The notes beneath the pieces were generated by a model. The model ran no database searches. It was not told where the DNA came from and saw only the letters and a program-made list of their open reading frames with translations. Of a stretch of 64,000 nucleotides of DNA, positions 28,299-40,376 are shown piece after piece. The DNA comes from Closterium sp. Naga37s-1. Lineage: Eukaryota > Streptophyta > Zygnematophyceae > Desmidiales > Closteriaceae. The first letter of the stretch is position 1; each line of letters opens with the position of its first letter. The stretch spans positions 248,001-312,000 of the forward strand of contig CANJKZ010000091.1 in assembly GCA_947471745.1 (NCBI GenBank). Reading direction: 5' to 3'. A program made the position numbers and the translations under genes.

Positions 28299-31200
28299 AT
28301 GGCGGCATTGAGGAGGTACGACTGGAAGCGTCGCAGCACGACAGCTTTTCGGATTGTTAGTTTCTTTCCGGCTGCCTTTTCGGAAGATGTGGCTGTGTTT
28401 GCGTTCTCTCAGCTTGTTCTGAACCTCGAGTCGCCAGGCTTGCTTCTAGGTTCTTTTCGTTTCCCTTAAGTTGTGTCGCAAGTTTACCCCGAAGCGATTG
28501 CGACTAGGAGCTTGTGATACAATGTTTCCCTTACTCCTCTCTTGTATCTTATCTGATCGATTCGTATTGTGTGTTACAGGTGGACGGGCGCGATGTGGAA
28601 GGGCATCAGCCAAAGGAGCAGGAGCAGCAGACGGATAAGGGTCTGCTGGAAGAGCAGCACCAGCAGGAAATGGGAGTCCCTGATTCCACCGACGCACACG
28701 CAGGTGTGCATCCGATGCTGGAGTCGTCACCGCCTCTTTTCCACCGCTGGTGGCGGCACCGCCACCGCTGTTATGACCCTACTCTTTTCCATCCTTTCCC
28801 TCGTGTCTCTCTTCCCTCGCTAAGCTTCTCCACTCCCGCTGTACCTCTTCCCCTTTCTCGCTCCCATTTCCTCCTCTCTCCCCGGCAGCAGGCGACAGCG
28901 TGGCAGCGCAGCACGGGTTCGCGTACAGCGTGGAGCAGCTGGTGAATCTCAGCTCCAACGCTAACCTCGACGACCTGCAGCGCATGGGAGGGGTCAGTCA
29001 CGCGTTCCCGAATCTCACTCACCGTCTCCGGGTCTCACCGTCCCCGAAGTCTAGTTCACTTATATATAGCCAATACAACCAGTTTACATATAGTTTTCCT
29101 CTTTCTGTCTAGCGAATCTAACTCGACGCCCACACGATTCCTTATAGAAGTTGTCAAAAGGTATCAACCGTACCTTTTCCCCGTTCCTATCCTCCCCCGC
29201 CTTACTCCATACAGGTGAGGGGTCTAAGCGCGGGTCTGGCCGTGGATCTCGAACTGGGGATCAACGGTGACGATGCAGAAGACCTCCAGCGCCGGGTCGA
29301 GGCGTATGGAGCCAACACCTACCCCAAGAAGCCCCTCCCTCCCTTCTTCGTAAGTGCATGCACTAGCCTTTTCCCTTCTCCTTTACCGTGAGTTCCTCGC
29401 CTGTCTATTGAGTGCTCTTTCCACGCGTGCCTCTGCATTCACGCCTAGCGCTCTGCACTCCCTTCCTGCTCGCCTTACCGACTGTTCTCGTCTCGCCTCT
29501 GCGTGCGTGTGTCCCCGTGCGTGAGTGCAGTGGTTCGTGTGGCAGGCGTCGCAGGACCCTATCCTTATCATCCTCATGGTCTGCGCTGCGCTCTCCCTCT
29601 TCTTCGGCATGATCGCCGAGGTATTCCCACTCTTCCTCCCCTCCTCTGCCCTCCCTCGCCTCCTCTCCCTTTCATCCCCTCCTCTCCCGCTCCTTCTCTC
29701 CCTTTCCTGCTCCTCCCCTTCTCTCCCTTTCCTGCTCCTCCCCTTCTCTTCCTTTCCTGCTCCTCCCCTTCTCTCCCTCTCCTGCTCCTCACCCCTCCTC
29801 CCCTTCTTCTCGTCGTCGCCTTGTCCTCCCCTCCTTCAATTCGTCTCCCCAGTAGAAAGCTCCGTTGCTGTAACAAGAAAATCGCTTCAGTTGAAGCCTT
29901 GCCGGAAATTCTGCCTCCACCAGAGGCTACCTGTTTACCTCGCTTTCCTGTTGTACCGCCTCTTCCCCTGCGCCTCGTCCTGCGTGGCTGCTCTGTGACG
30001 GCGCAGGGAGCGCACGAGGGGTGGCACGAGGGCGTGGCTATCTGCATCGCCGTTCTCATCGTCGTCACCGTCACTGGTGAGCACTGCTCCCATGCCATGT
30101 CATGTCATGCCATGCCATGTCATCATGTTATGCCATGCCGATGGGCGGGGGGTGCGGGTGGGCAATTGCGTGTGAGTGCATCTTGCCCGCTCTCTACTAG
30201 TCACTCATTCGCCACCTCACCTCGCGCTCATCTACCCCTGTCTTCTTTCGCTTCCCGTCCGTTCCTCGCTTCCACTCCAGTCGCCATCTTCCAGCGTCGC
30301 CGTTCTTTCCTCTCACCGCTTCCGTTCCCCTCCCCCTTTCCCCCTCCATCCCCACCCCTTCCCGTTCCTCCTCTCCCCGTGTCCGTCTCCCCTCCTCGCG
30401 TGGCGTCAGCTGTCACGGACTATCGGCAGGCGCTGCAGTTCCAAGGGCTGGACGCAGAGAAGGAGGATATTCAGCTCAAGGTGAGTCGCCCGCTCTGTCC
30501 CCTCTGCCGGCCTGTTCTGTTACGGTCTCTCTCTCCCGTCACCCTTCGCACTGCACTGAACCCACAGTGGCACAGTGCCATTGCAGGACCACTGGGATCA
30601 CGTGTCCCTTTCCCTTTCCGTCCATCATATGAGTTCCACCCCTCTTGAACACTCCTAACGTCCCTTCTCCAACCCTCCTTACACTCCCCTCTCACCCTCG
30701 TCTTTCGAACCCCTCTCTCCGCACCGCAGGTGATCAGAGGAGGCCGCAGCCAGGCGGCATCAATATTCGACCTGGTGGTGGGGGACATAGTGCCGCTCGC
30801 CATAGGCGACCAGGTGCCAGGCGATGGGGTCTTCATCTCAGGCCACTCGCTCACCATCGACGAGTCATACATGACCGGCGAGAGCGACCCCGTGAGTGCC
30901 CTTCCTTCCTTGTGCCTGCCTCTCCGGCTACTTGGATTTGCTGTAGCGTGGGAGACAAGGGAGGGGGGAATAGGGAATCGTTTTTTTTTTATGGAAATCC
31001 GTATTCTTCCACTTATCTTCAATGGGTTATGTTCCTGAGTTTGTATTGTTCTGCTTGGTCTCGGCTGGCTGACGGAGCATCGCCCTTGTCCTCCTCCCTC
31101 CATGTGTGGTGTGGTGTGGTGTGGTGTGGTGTGGTGTGGTGTGGTGGTGTGACCCGAATGCGCGCACCAGATGCACAAGGATGCGTACCGGCCATTTCTC

Positions 31201-34200
31201 ATGTCGGGGTGCAAGGTGGTGGACGGCTATGGCACCATGCTCGTGAGTTCCGCCGCCTCATGCCGCTCTGCTCTGCACTGCCGCACTCTCATCTCATGTG
31301 CCGCTATGATTGCGGCGAGCATCACACAGCAGTGCCTCTCCGCTCCCTGCACCTTCTCCCTTTGTCTCCTCTCTCCGCTGCTCCATCTTCTATATCTGTC
31401 GCCCTGCTGCACTCCTGTGACATGCCCCGCGCGGTACTGAAACTGATTCTCTCTCCTCACTCCTGCGCGTCGGTCATGTGTGCGCGCGTGTGTGCGTGTG
31501 GGTGGGCGTGAGTGCACGTGTGTGTGTGTGTCTCTGTCGCAGGTGACAGCAGTGGGCATCAACACGGAGTGGGGGCGCATCATGGCCACAGTCAACAAGG
31601 ATGACGAGTCCGTCACACCACTGCAGGTCCGTTCCTGCTGCTGCCGCTGCTTCCCCTCTCCTCTATCCATCTCAACCTCCGCTATCCCCATCCATGCAGC
31701 TGTCTCCTCTCATCCCAATCCGCACTCCGTACCTCACCCGCTCGCGCACCCTTCCCACCCCCTCCCACACCCGCACTTCTCACCTCTCCCAGGCGCGCCT
31801 CTCCAGCCTGGCGAAGGCAATCGGGAAGGTGGGGGTGACGGTGGCGGTGTGTGTGCTCATCTTCCTGGTGGTGCGCTACTTCACCGACTACTACAGCGGG
31901 CAGAGCTTCGTGGATGTCATCAAGGACCTCGTGGACGAGATCGCCATTGCTGTTTCCATTGTCGTCGTTGCCATTCCCGAGGGGCTGCCCCTCGCCGTCA
32001 CCCTCACGTGAGTGAGCCTGCCGTCAATCTCAGGTGAAATGGTTTTTGAGTGCTCCAGAAGGGCTTCGTGGATGTGATCAAGGACCTCGTGGACAAAGAT
32101 TGCCGTTGCTGTTTCCATTGTTGTCGTCGCCATTCCCGAGGGCCTCCCTCTCGCCGTCACCCTCGCGTGAGTACCTCGTCCTTTGTCCTCATTGTGACTG
32201 CTTTCCATGTTGCTGCTCTCCCTCTCTCCAGCCTTTGGTCTCCCAGTTGCCCCATCGTCCACTCGTTCCTCAAACCTCTCAAACCCCTGCTTGTTTTCTC
32301 TCAGTCCATTCAATCTGCAATCTGTTCATCTGCTCTCTCGCTGTCTCCCGTGCCTGCAGGCTGGCCTACTCAATGCGGCAGATGATGAACGATAAGGCGC
32401 TGGTGCGCAACATGGCGGCGTGTGAGACCATGGGTTCGGCCACTGCCATCTGCAGTGACAAGACCGGCACTCTCACTCTCAACCAGGTGCGTGCTCTTGA
32501 GGTGCCTCATAAGGCTCTCGTGCGCAACATGGCGGCGTGTGAGACCATGGGTTGTGCCACTGCCATCTGCAGTGACAAGACCGGCACTCTCACTCTCACC
32601 AGGTTCGCGTCGCACCACAACTATGATTGCTACTGTAGCTTTGCAATCAACCAATCATCCTTGTTGATTAATATCTCTACTATCTCCCGCTCTCACTCAC
32701 ACTTGCACTCACTTCTATTCTCACTCGCTTGCTCCCGCTCACCTCACTCTCTCCCTGCTGTCAAACCTTGGAGCGTCACAATCAGCAGCGTTCACCTGGC
32801 GGAGAGTGCCCTTTTCTGTCCTTCTACCTGGCTCTCATGCCATCACGTCATTGCAGCACCTCAGCATTCCGGCGTGCACCATGTGCTGAATTTGCTCCAA
32901 TGTTTCTCAATGCCTCATTGCATCCCATTCTGTGGAGGGCAGATGACGGTGGTGCGGGAGTGGCAAGGAGGGGAGCTGCACAAGCCTGATGCAATCAACA
33001 ACTTCGACCCCTCCTCGCCTCTCCTTCAGGTCTCACACCACTTCCTTTGCAATATAATTATATAAGTATTAACGATTCGTTTTCCTTGTAACCTCCCCTC
33101 CCTTTCCGCTCTCACATTCGCCAGTCATGTTGCGACACATGTGTCGCAAACAGCCCTCGGTCTTTGCTCGTGTAGGTTCTTCTTGCCTCGATGTCTTGAG
33201 GTGGCGAAACTCATTAGCCGTTCTGGTGTGTGCGCGTGCGATTGGCTGCTGTCGCAGGTTATTCTGGAGGGTGTGGCGCAGAACAGCACAGGAACAGTCT
33301 TCATCCCTGAGGTACGTTGCTGCATGCTGTGGCGGAACGTGATGTAGCGCATTGCGTTGCATGTGCCGGCAGCACGGCACGGCATGGCTTTCAACAACAT
33401 TAAGCTCTCCGCACTTTATTCCAGCCCCCTTGCATCTTCGTCAGCCTAGTCTCGTGCCATGTGTGCTTGCTATGTTGCACGGGCTCACCTCTCCGCAATG
33501 CAACCAACCACCCCACGTGTGCTGTGCATGCAGAACGGGGGCGAAGCGGAGGTATCTGCAAGCCCTACAGAGACCGCCATCATCCAGTGGGCGCTCGCTG
33601 TAAGTCCTGCCCTCGCTCTTCAGCCGATTTTCCTTCCGCTATTGCCCCTCACTCCCTTTCCGTGGATGTCCTCGCAATCCTTCCTGAAATTCTATTCTGT
33701 CAATCCTACATCGCATATAAACCAAACGAATAAACCAAGCTAACTGCAACCCACTCTCATCACGTCTGCTGCGGACTGCTCCTCTCCTCCCTCTCCCCCC
33801 ACCAGTTGGGCATGGACTACAACGGGCTGCGCCACTCATCAGACACCATTTCTGTAGAGGGTCCAACTCCACCAAGAAGCGTGCAGACGTCTTTTGAGGC
33901 ACCTGCAAAATTCCTCCCTCTCCACCCATCCCCGCCCCTCCCCCCACCAGTTGGGCATGGACTACAACGGGCTGCGCCACTCCTCAGACATCATTTCAGT
34001 AGAAGCATTCAACTCCACCAAGAAGCGCGCGGGCGTGGCAGTGAAGCGCGCTGGTGGCGACGTGGTGGTGCACTGGAAGGGCGCAGCGGAGATGGTGCTA
34101 GCTAATTGCACCCACTGGATGGACGCACAGGGCAATGCTGTCGCCTTCACTCACGACAAGGTGAGGCGTGCATGGTGATGGATGGATAGGTCTCATCTTC

Positions 34201-37200
34201 ACAACAATGTGATGTGAAGTCTGTAGGCCGGATTCTCTCCCCTCCTCTCTCGTCCACAAGGGTCCGCTACCCTTTTTTCCCGTCCTCTCATCACCCATCC
34301 CCTCCTGCTCCTCATGTACCTTCCCTCCCTCACTTATCCACTCCTCCAACTGCTCCCTTCGCCCCCTGCCCCCTCTTCCTCCCTCTCCACAGCTCGAGGC
34401 AGTGCAAGCATCAATAGCCGCCATGGCAGCATCGTCCCTGCGCTGCATCGCCCTCGCATCAGCCCCCGTGCCCTCCACATCTGTGCCAGACGACACCGAG
34501 TCCTGGCAGTTCCCAGACACCTCCCTCTCTCTGCTCGCCATCGTCGGAATCAAGGACCCCTGCCGCCCAGGCGTGCCGGAGGCGGTGGCTCGGTGCCAGA
34601 AGGCGGGGGTGAAAGTGCGCATGGTGACGGGGGATAATGTGCTCACGGCGCAGGCCATTGCACGCGAGTGCGGGATTCTCACGCCTGATGGGATTGTGAT
34701 TGAAGGGAAGGACTTTCGCGTGCTGCCATTGGATCGCATGATGGAGATCATCCCCACCATTGATGTGAGTCCCTCCGTTCCCCCTTTTCCCTTTTTGCCT
34801 TTCCCTGGCCTTTTGCCATCTGGTAGTCTCGGAAAGCGTTCCCTTTGGCATCGTCTGTACCTGCAGAGGCCGTCTGTGTTGATTAGTTGCCCGGCAAGGC
34901 AACACATACAGATTCACACAATCAGCCGCAGTTGTACCAGATAGCCTCCCTCCTCTCATCCTCATCTCCTCACATTGCTCTGCCTCTCTCCTGTCCTCCT
35001 CAGGTGATGGCACGGTCGTCCCCCACGGACAAGCATCTGCTGGTGTCACTGCTGCGGAAGATGGGCGAGGTGGGGGCGTCTAAAAATCTCCCCCTTTACT
35101 CTTGCACTCTCCTCCCACCCCTCCCAGGTGATGGCGCGGTCGTCCCCCACGGACAAGCATCTGCTGGTGTCGCTGCTGCAGCGCATGGGCGAGGTGGTGG
35201 CCGTCACAGGCGACGGCACCAACGACGCGCCTGCGCTCTATGAGGTGAGGCCGCGCAGGGAGGCGCATCTGTGAACGCCTCTACTGGTGTTACTGTTGAG
35301 AATTATCAAAAGTAACACCTATATAGCTGTGACAATCTCTACAGGCGAGTACGAAATGGAACGGAGGTTTTGAGGTCTGAGCGGCGAGTTTGATGACCAG
35401 GTGACTGACTGACAGCCCTCCAAGAAGCTGCAGTCCAGGTGTTACTGCGGAGATGCATGGCGGTGAGGGAGGGTAGCAGCTGTTGTCAAAGCCACCTCTC
35501 GACCTTCCCTCCACTTTCTTCCTCCCTCCCGACCCTGCGCGCATGCATATATTATCCACTCTTCGCTTCGCTCCCTCCCTCCCTCCCTCCCTGCCTACAC
35601 AGGCGGACATCGGTCTCTCCATGGGGCTGTCGGGAACGGAGGTGGCCAAGGAGAGCTCGGACATTGTCATTCTGGACGACAACTTGGAAGAGCACAACAC
35701 ATGCATGTCTCTCTCTCCCTCCGTCCCTCCCCCCTACCACACAGGCGGACATCGGTCTCTCCATGGGGCTATCCGGCACAGAAGTAGCCAAGGAGAGCTC
35801 CGACATTGTCATTCTGGACGACAACTTTGCGTCCATCGTGCGCGTGGTGCGGTGGGGGCGCTCGGTCTTCGCGAGCATTCAGAAGTACATCCAGTTCCAG
35901 CTCACTGTCAACATCTGCGCGCTTACTCTCAACTTCATCACCGCTCTCACTGACGGCTCCGTGCCGCTCACCACCGTGCAGGTGCGTGGAGGGAGAGAAT
36001 GACTGGGTTAACAGGTCAGATGGTCGGTGGTTGTACCGTGGCTTCTTATGTTAAGGGGATGCCCAGCTTATTCAATCGCAGTTCATTCTTTGTGGCTCAG
36101 GACGGTTCCTCACAGGGGAAAGCATTGTCGCATGTTCCACACAGTGGAGCTTTACCAGGGTTTATTCCACACAGTGGAGCATTATTCTAACCCTAAACCC
36201 TGTTCCACGCAGTGGAGCTTTACCATTCTGCTTGGCTCATAACAGTAGTAGGTTGCACAGACCGATCAACAGGTGTTACACACCTGACACCCCCCTTTCG
36301 TAGGTGTAACCATGTTCTTTCCACCTCCTCCCTGCTGCCCTCCTCTCTTCACTCCTGCTGCCATGCCACCCCTCATCTCATCCGCACCCCGTTCTCCTGC
36401 CCCCTCACAGCTGCTGTGGGTGAATCTCATCATGAACACGCTGGGAGCGCTGGCTCTCGCCACAGAGCCGCCCACCTCCGACCTACTAGAGCAGCCGCCC
36501 GTAGGCAGAACGTGAGTGGCCTGCTGCCTCTGCTCCTCTCCTCGCCCTTGCTTCGCGCCTTGCCCTCCCTTTCCCCCATCCCCCACTGAGATAAAAGAAT
36601 CTCAATGTTCGTGTTTCTCTCTCCAGCCTCGCCTTGTTTCCTCGCTTTTCGCAGTTGGCATGTCCTTCTCCTTCCTACCCTTCCCCACACTCACCCGATT
36701 GCACCACGTGTCCCCCTGCCCTGCCCTGCACTGCAGTGCGCCGCTCATTACCAACATCATGTGGCGCAACATCTTTACCCAGGTACACTCTTTGCTTCCT
36801 CACATAAACGCTCCCCCTAGTTGCTTTCCCTTAACCCCTTTTCTGCTTCCAACGTCCTCCGTTCCCACTTCCTTCATATTTCTCCTTCTCCATGTGTCCC
36901 GAATCGTCTCTTCGCTATTGCCGTCTTTCTTAAACCGGCTTTCCTCGTGCCTCGGATAGTAACATCTCCAGATCCGACTATTCTATTCCCCAGGCTCCAC
37001 TGCTCGTCTCCTTCCCCAACTCGATCCCTTCCGTCAATTCTAATTTTACTCCTCTCTTTCCTCTCCCCTCACTCACCCCCTGCACCCCTCTCTCCACCCC
37101 TCCTTTCCTGTTCCCCATCTCAGGCAGCCTTCCAGCTGACAGTGCTACTGGTGTTTAACTATGGGGGCATTTCTCTGCTGGGCATTGGAGGCGTGTCCAA

Positions 37201-38370
37201 TCCCAAGCAGCTTAACAACACAATCATCTTCAACACCTTTGTTTTCTGCCAGGTACTTCACTCAACCCTCAACGATGTTTCCTAGTTGCGGTTTATATGG
37301 CCACATGGTCCTTTACTTAAAGCTTCGTTTCCTCATGTGCTGGCTTTAACAGAAGTATCCCTTGCCGTTCTTACTCCTCGCCTCTTACCTGTTCAACAAC
37401 TCACCCGCGCTGCTGCCCCCCAGTCAAGCCGTTTTTGTTCCGCGGCCACCATCCCCTCCCTCCCTCATTCCCACCGACCTCACCCCGCTCATCCTCCCCT
37501 CCCCTCCCCTCCCCTCCCCTCCCCTACCCTCCCCTCCCCTCCCCTCCCCTCCCCTCCCCTCCCCTCCCCATATGCAGCTGTTCAACGAGATCAACGCGCG
37601 GCGCCCCAACAAGTTCAATGTGTTTGAGCGCCTGCACAGGAGCCCCATCTTCATTGCCGTGCTCTGCTTCTCCGTCACCTTCCAAGCACTCGTGGTGGAG
37701 GTCTTCCAGTCCTTCGCCGGCACCACCTCGCTCTCCTGGAACCAGTGGCTGCTCTGCGTTGGCATCGGCGCCATCAGGTAACTTGCTGGCCTGGCTGTGT
37801 GGCTGTAACTTGTTGTTGAAGTCCTCGATTCATATGTATGATCGTCTGTATGCTTCTCCATTCCAGGGAATGACGTGTCACGTATGCTGCTGCATGCCAT
37901 GTCCCAAATCATGCTATGCGCAGCCATGCCCTCGCTCCACCCCGCTGAAAGTCCTGTTTGCTGCATGAGTTCCATTCACCTGTTCCCCTCCCTCCCTCCC
38001 CCTCGTGTGTGTGTGCAGCCTCCCCTTGGCCTTTGTGGCCAAGTTCATCCCGGTGTCAGAGGTGCCTCTCTTTGACTGCTTCAAGCGCCTGCGCACGAAG
38101 CGCAGGAAGTCCTCGCGCCATCTCATAACCATTCAGGAGCTGCAGGCCTCCGCCATCAGTGGTGCCGCTGCTGCCACTGGCACCCGTGCTGCTGCCTCGT
38201 CCACCCCTGCTGCCGCTGAGGAGAACGATGGGGGAAACGCTGAAACTGTTTCAGGAGAGACTGGTGTTGCAGCTCCAGTGGACAAAGCTGTTTCTGCACC
38301 ATCGGTAGCAGCAGCAGCAGCAGAAGATGGAACAGGTGGGGCTTCTGTGCCCCCAACAGCGTCCTCCTGA
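28299..38370 (+). CDS. ACA: P-type IIB autoinhibited Ca2+-ATPase, 24 exons (1092 codons modelled)
   Basis: This family pumps Ca2+ out of the cytosol using ATP. GT-AG exons joining in frame: 28299-28355, 28580-28703, 28892-28992, 29215-29349, 29531-29620, 30007-30076, 30410-30480, 30730-30891, 31171-31242, 31543-31626, 31793-32007, 32360-32486, 32943-33029, 33258-33311, 33534-33599, 33951-34160, 34393-34764, 35128-35244, 35745-35981, 36411-36511, 36737-36782, 37124-37252, 37578-37777, 38019-38370. Seen: basic N-terminus ([19 protein letters not shown] spans the ATG), TGES 265-268, PEGLP 384-388, DKTGT with phospho-Asp 427, KGAAE 548-552, TGDGTND 726-732, TM6 [20 protein letters not shown]. Residue 826 is Asn where the family has a Ca2+-ligand Asp. 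The basic N-terminus fits the plant calmodulin-binding autoinhibitory type (inference). The start is uncertain: similarity extends upstream of ATG 28299, so a first exon may be missing; exons 1-2 are least sure. Confidence 0.93.
31100..31148. repeat. (GTGGT)n microsatellite in Ca2+-ATPase intron 8
   Basis: About nine pentanucleotide copies lie just before exon 9. Confidence 0.9.
32059..32173 (+). repeat. Partial copy of Ca2+-ATPase exon 11 (TM4 segment) in intron 11
   Basis: The copy matches 31905-32015, covering [10 protein letters not shown]...[13 protein letters not shown] and the donor GTGAGT. It has one extra base (GACAAAGATTGCC against GACGAGATCGCC), so the frame is lost. There is no acceptor at its 5' edge. 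It is best read as a pseudo-exon. Confidence 0.88.
32511..32606 (+). repeat. Partial copy of Ca2+-ATPase exon 12 (phosphorylation site) in intron 12
   Basis: It repeats 32394-32487 including [18 protein letters not shown], with the catalytic Asp codon intact. It lacks the TM4-linked start of exon 12, and its last codons (CTCACCAGGTT) differ from CTCAACCAGGTG. An AG before GCTCTCGTG could act as an acceptor. Confidence 0.88.
33806..33891 (+). repeat. Partial copy of Ca2+-ATPase exon 16 upstream of the real exon
   Basis: It includes the acceptor CCCCACCAG and [18 protein letters not shown], copying 33951-34035. A single-base deletion after GTAGAGG shifts the frame, and there is no donor. The real exon starts 145 bp downstream. 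Confidence 0.88.
35004..35082 (+). repeat. Partial copy of Ca2+-ATPase exon 18 upstream of the real exon
   Basis: It includes an acceptor and [17 protein letters not shown](R/Q).MGEV, copying 35128-35203, but ends before the TGDGTND hinge motif. It has no donor. The real exon begins 124 bp downstream. Confidence 0.88.
35603..35690 (+). repeat. Partial copy of Ca2+-ATPase exon 19 upstream of the real exon
   Basis: It includes an acceptor and [20 protein letters not shown] plus IVILDDN, copying 35745-35829, but stops before the TM5 part. It has no donor. The real exon begins 142 bp downstream. Confidence 0.88.
36134..36236. repeat. Short imperfect repeats in Ca2+-ATPase intron 19
   Basis: Three copies of TTCCAC(A/G)CAGTGGAGC, two followed by TTTACCA, lie within about 100 bp. 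Each contains the inverted pair TCCAC/GTGGA. No function is apparent. Confidence 0.7.
37495..37568. repeat. (CCCCT)n microsatellite in Ca2+-ATPase intron 22
   Basis: About fourteen CCCCT units, one altered to CCCTA, end just before the acceptor of exon 23; they also serve as its pyrimidine tract. Confidence 0.85.
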
Positions 38371-40376
38371 CAAAGGATGCAGCGGGCGCGAGAGGAGTGA
38401 GAAGCTTCAAGGATCCCTAGCATGACCGTCTCTGCAACTGCAATGAAGCTTGCTCATTGTGACACGTGGGTTGGTACAGCATCCGCAGCAGCAGCAGCAC
38501 CTTGTGCTGCATCTTATGTGATATGTGAATGTGTGGCGTGTCTCCTGAGTCAACTGCCTACCACAAATCATGAGTGTTGTTCAGTTTCATGATGGCCTGT
38601 GATTTGCACACGTCAACCGCAGCTGCCAAGGCTGTTTGTAAGACACGCGTCTCCTGTTTCTCTCATGCCACGACATCTCGTCTTGGAAGAAGTGAGATTA
38701 AGTGAAGTCCAGCCCTCCCCTGCGATTCAGCTTCGCAAGAAGATGCAGTTATTTTCTGTGGACGCACAACCGCTGCTGATAGTGGTGGAGGGAAGGATGA
38801 TTGTAGAATCTGGAGAATTGTGTTTCTTTGTGGCAGATTCCTCTTTCTCAGGTCTAAGGCTCTTATCTGTAGATTATGGTACCGCTGGCTGGCTATGTCA
38901 CTCATAATAGTAAATATTTGTCTGTTGTGTGCCATATTGCTTTGAAAGCTCCCCTGTTGAAAGCTCCCCTGTTCTTGCACACGTCTAGAGAAGAACCTTG
39001 AGGGAGTAATACTGAACAAGAATAAGGCACATATTTTAGGTATAGATCTTTATCAAATAGTAATTTTAGTTTATTTCAAAATCTTAGTACCGCTATGGAT
39101 CCGAGTTTGGCAATGCCCTAGGTCCACACCAGCAAAATGAGAACTTGTTGACCGTATAACACATTTTCAGCCACGACTGCCATGCGCGGTGTCCTCTGCA
39201 TCGCACGATAACCTTTTGAGCTGCCATGTGCCGTCTCCTGTCGTGATCACCTCCCACCCACCACCATCATCCTCGTTGTACGTAATAATCATAACGCGGC
39301 ATAAGGACCACCAGATCTACTTGATGCCTTTCCAACCAAGACTCTGCTTTTCCTCGCTGTGATAGTCTCTGCTCTCTCTTTGTCAGCTCGCAGTTCAAAT
39401 GATGCGAGCAGACTCTCTCAGCCGCTCATGCCCACCCAACCTGTGAGACGGGGGATCTATGGTTGGGCAGAGCAGATTACACTACTCCAATCCAATCCAA
39501 GCTCGCGCGTCCTCCACTGGTGCAGCTTGCACGGCAAGCGAGCTTGCTTGCGCTGTAGTAGATTTCCGTACTGTTAGGTAGATTGAGGTTGTTTTGCTTT
39601 TGCTAATCTATTGGGTGGCTATTTGCTGGGTCAGTTATCATTTTTAGCCAATCAGGTCTGCTAATTCATCCTGGTTGGAGCCTTAGCTGTCAGAGCTCTC
39701 ATCTCCCCACCTCGTTTCGCACGGCTGCTCCCCGCGGGGCCCGCCAAAAAGTTCTACCAACCACGCTTTGACTTGCCTCCTCCTCTTGTGCTTCCAAATC
39801 TCAGTCAGCCTAGATAGTGGCGGGCCGCGGTAAAAAGTTTGTTTGTTTGTTTTTTTTTTTTTTCTTTTTTTTTTTTTTCTTTTTTTTTCCTTTGATGGCT
39901 GTGCGTTCTACGCATGGCCGCGGAGACCGGCGTGTGTGTGGCTCAGTCAGACCGTGTGTCACCGATGTAAGCACGCGGAGGTAGTAACCACTCAGGTCGG
40001 GATTTAGGATTCTGCTCGTTTGGGGCCGCGCCACAGGATGAGATGCACTCGTGGTTGAGATTCCCTTTCAAAAAGGGTTAGACTGTGTGAGGCAGGCTGA
40101 CTGCCAGCCAGGCACCGACGATGAACTCTGCGGTTGAGATTCGTTCTCAAGGGTTGGCCTGTGAGCGCCGAGACCCGGCGCCATCATTGGCTCGATCTCG
40201 AGCTCGCCTTCCCCGGATTCCGAGAACCGCCCGGTCTTTCGGAATGGTGGACGGAGATAAATGGAGGTATTCGTGCTCTCAGAGAGCATGTTTCTTGAGA
40301 GTCAACCTAGAGGTCGAAGTCTCACTTTGCCAAGCCCGTCCAGGTTGCGATAGTAGTACCGGCGGCGAGTACTGCC
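38371..40376. other. 3' UTR and intergenic sequence after the Ca2+-ATPase
   Basis: The first few hundred bases are presumably 3' UTR; no clear polyadenylation motif stands out. A T-rich tract of about 50 bp lies at 39840-39890. No coding region, RNA gene or transposon was recognised. The last part should hold the promoter of the next gene. Confidence 0.45.

Noticed and set aside
29503..30648. Long frame crossing Ca2+-ATPase exons and introns
   Set aside because: It is out of frame with or runs through verified exons; the intron part is pyrimidine-rich low complexity.
32511..32606. A mutually exclusive alternative exon 12
   Set aside because: It lacks the start of exon 12 that completes TM4, and would not join exon 11 in frame with a complete helix; a partial duplicate is the better reading.
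36185..36202. Interstitial telomeric repeat (AACCCTAAACCCT)
   Set aside because: Only about two units; expected by chance and in short intron repeats.
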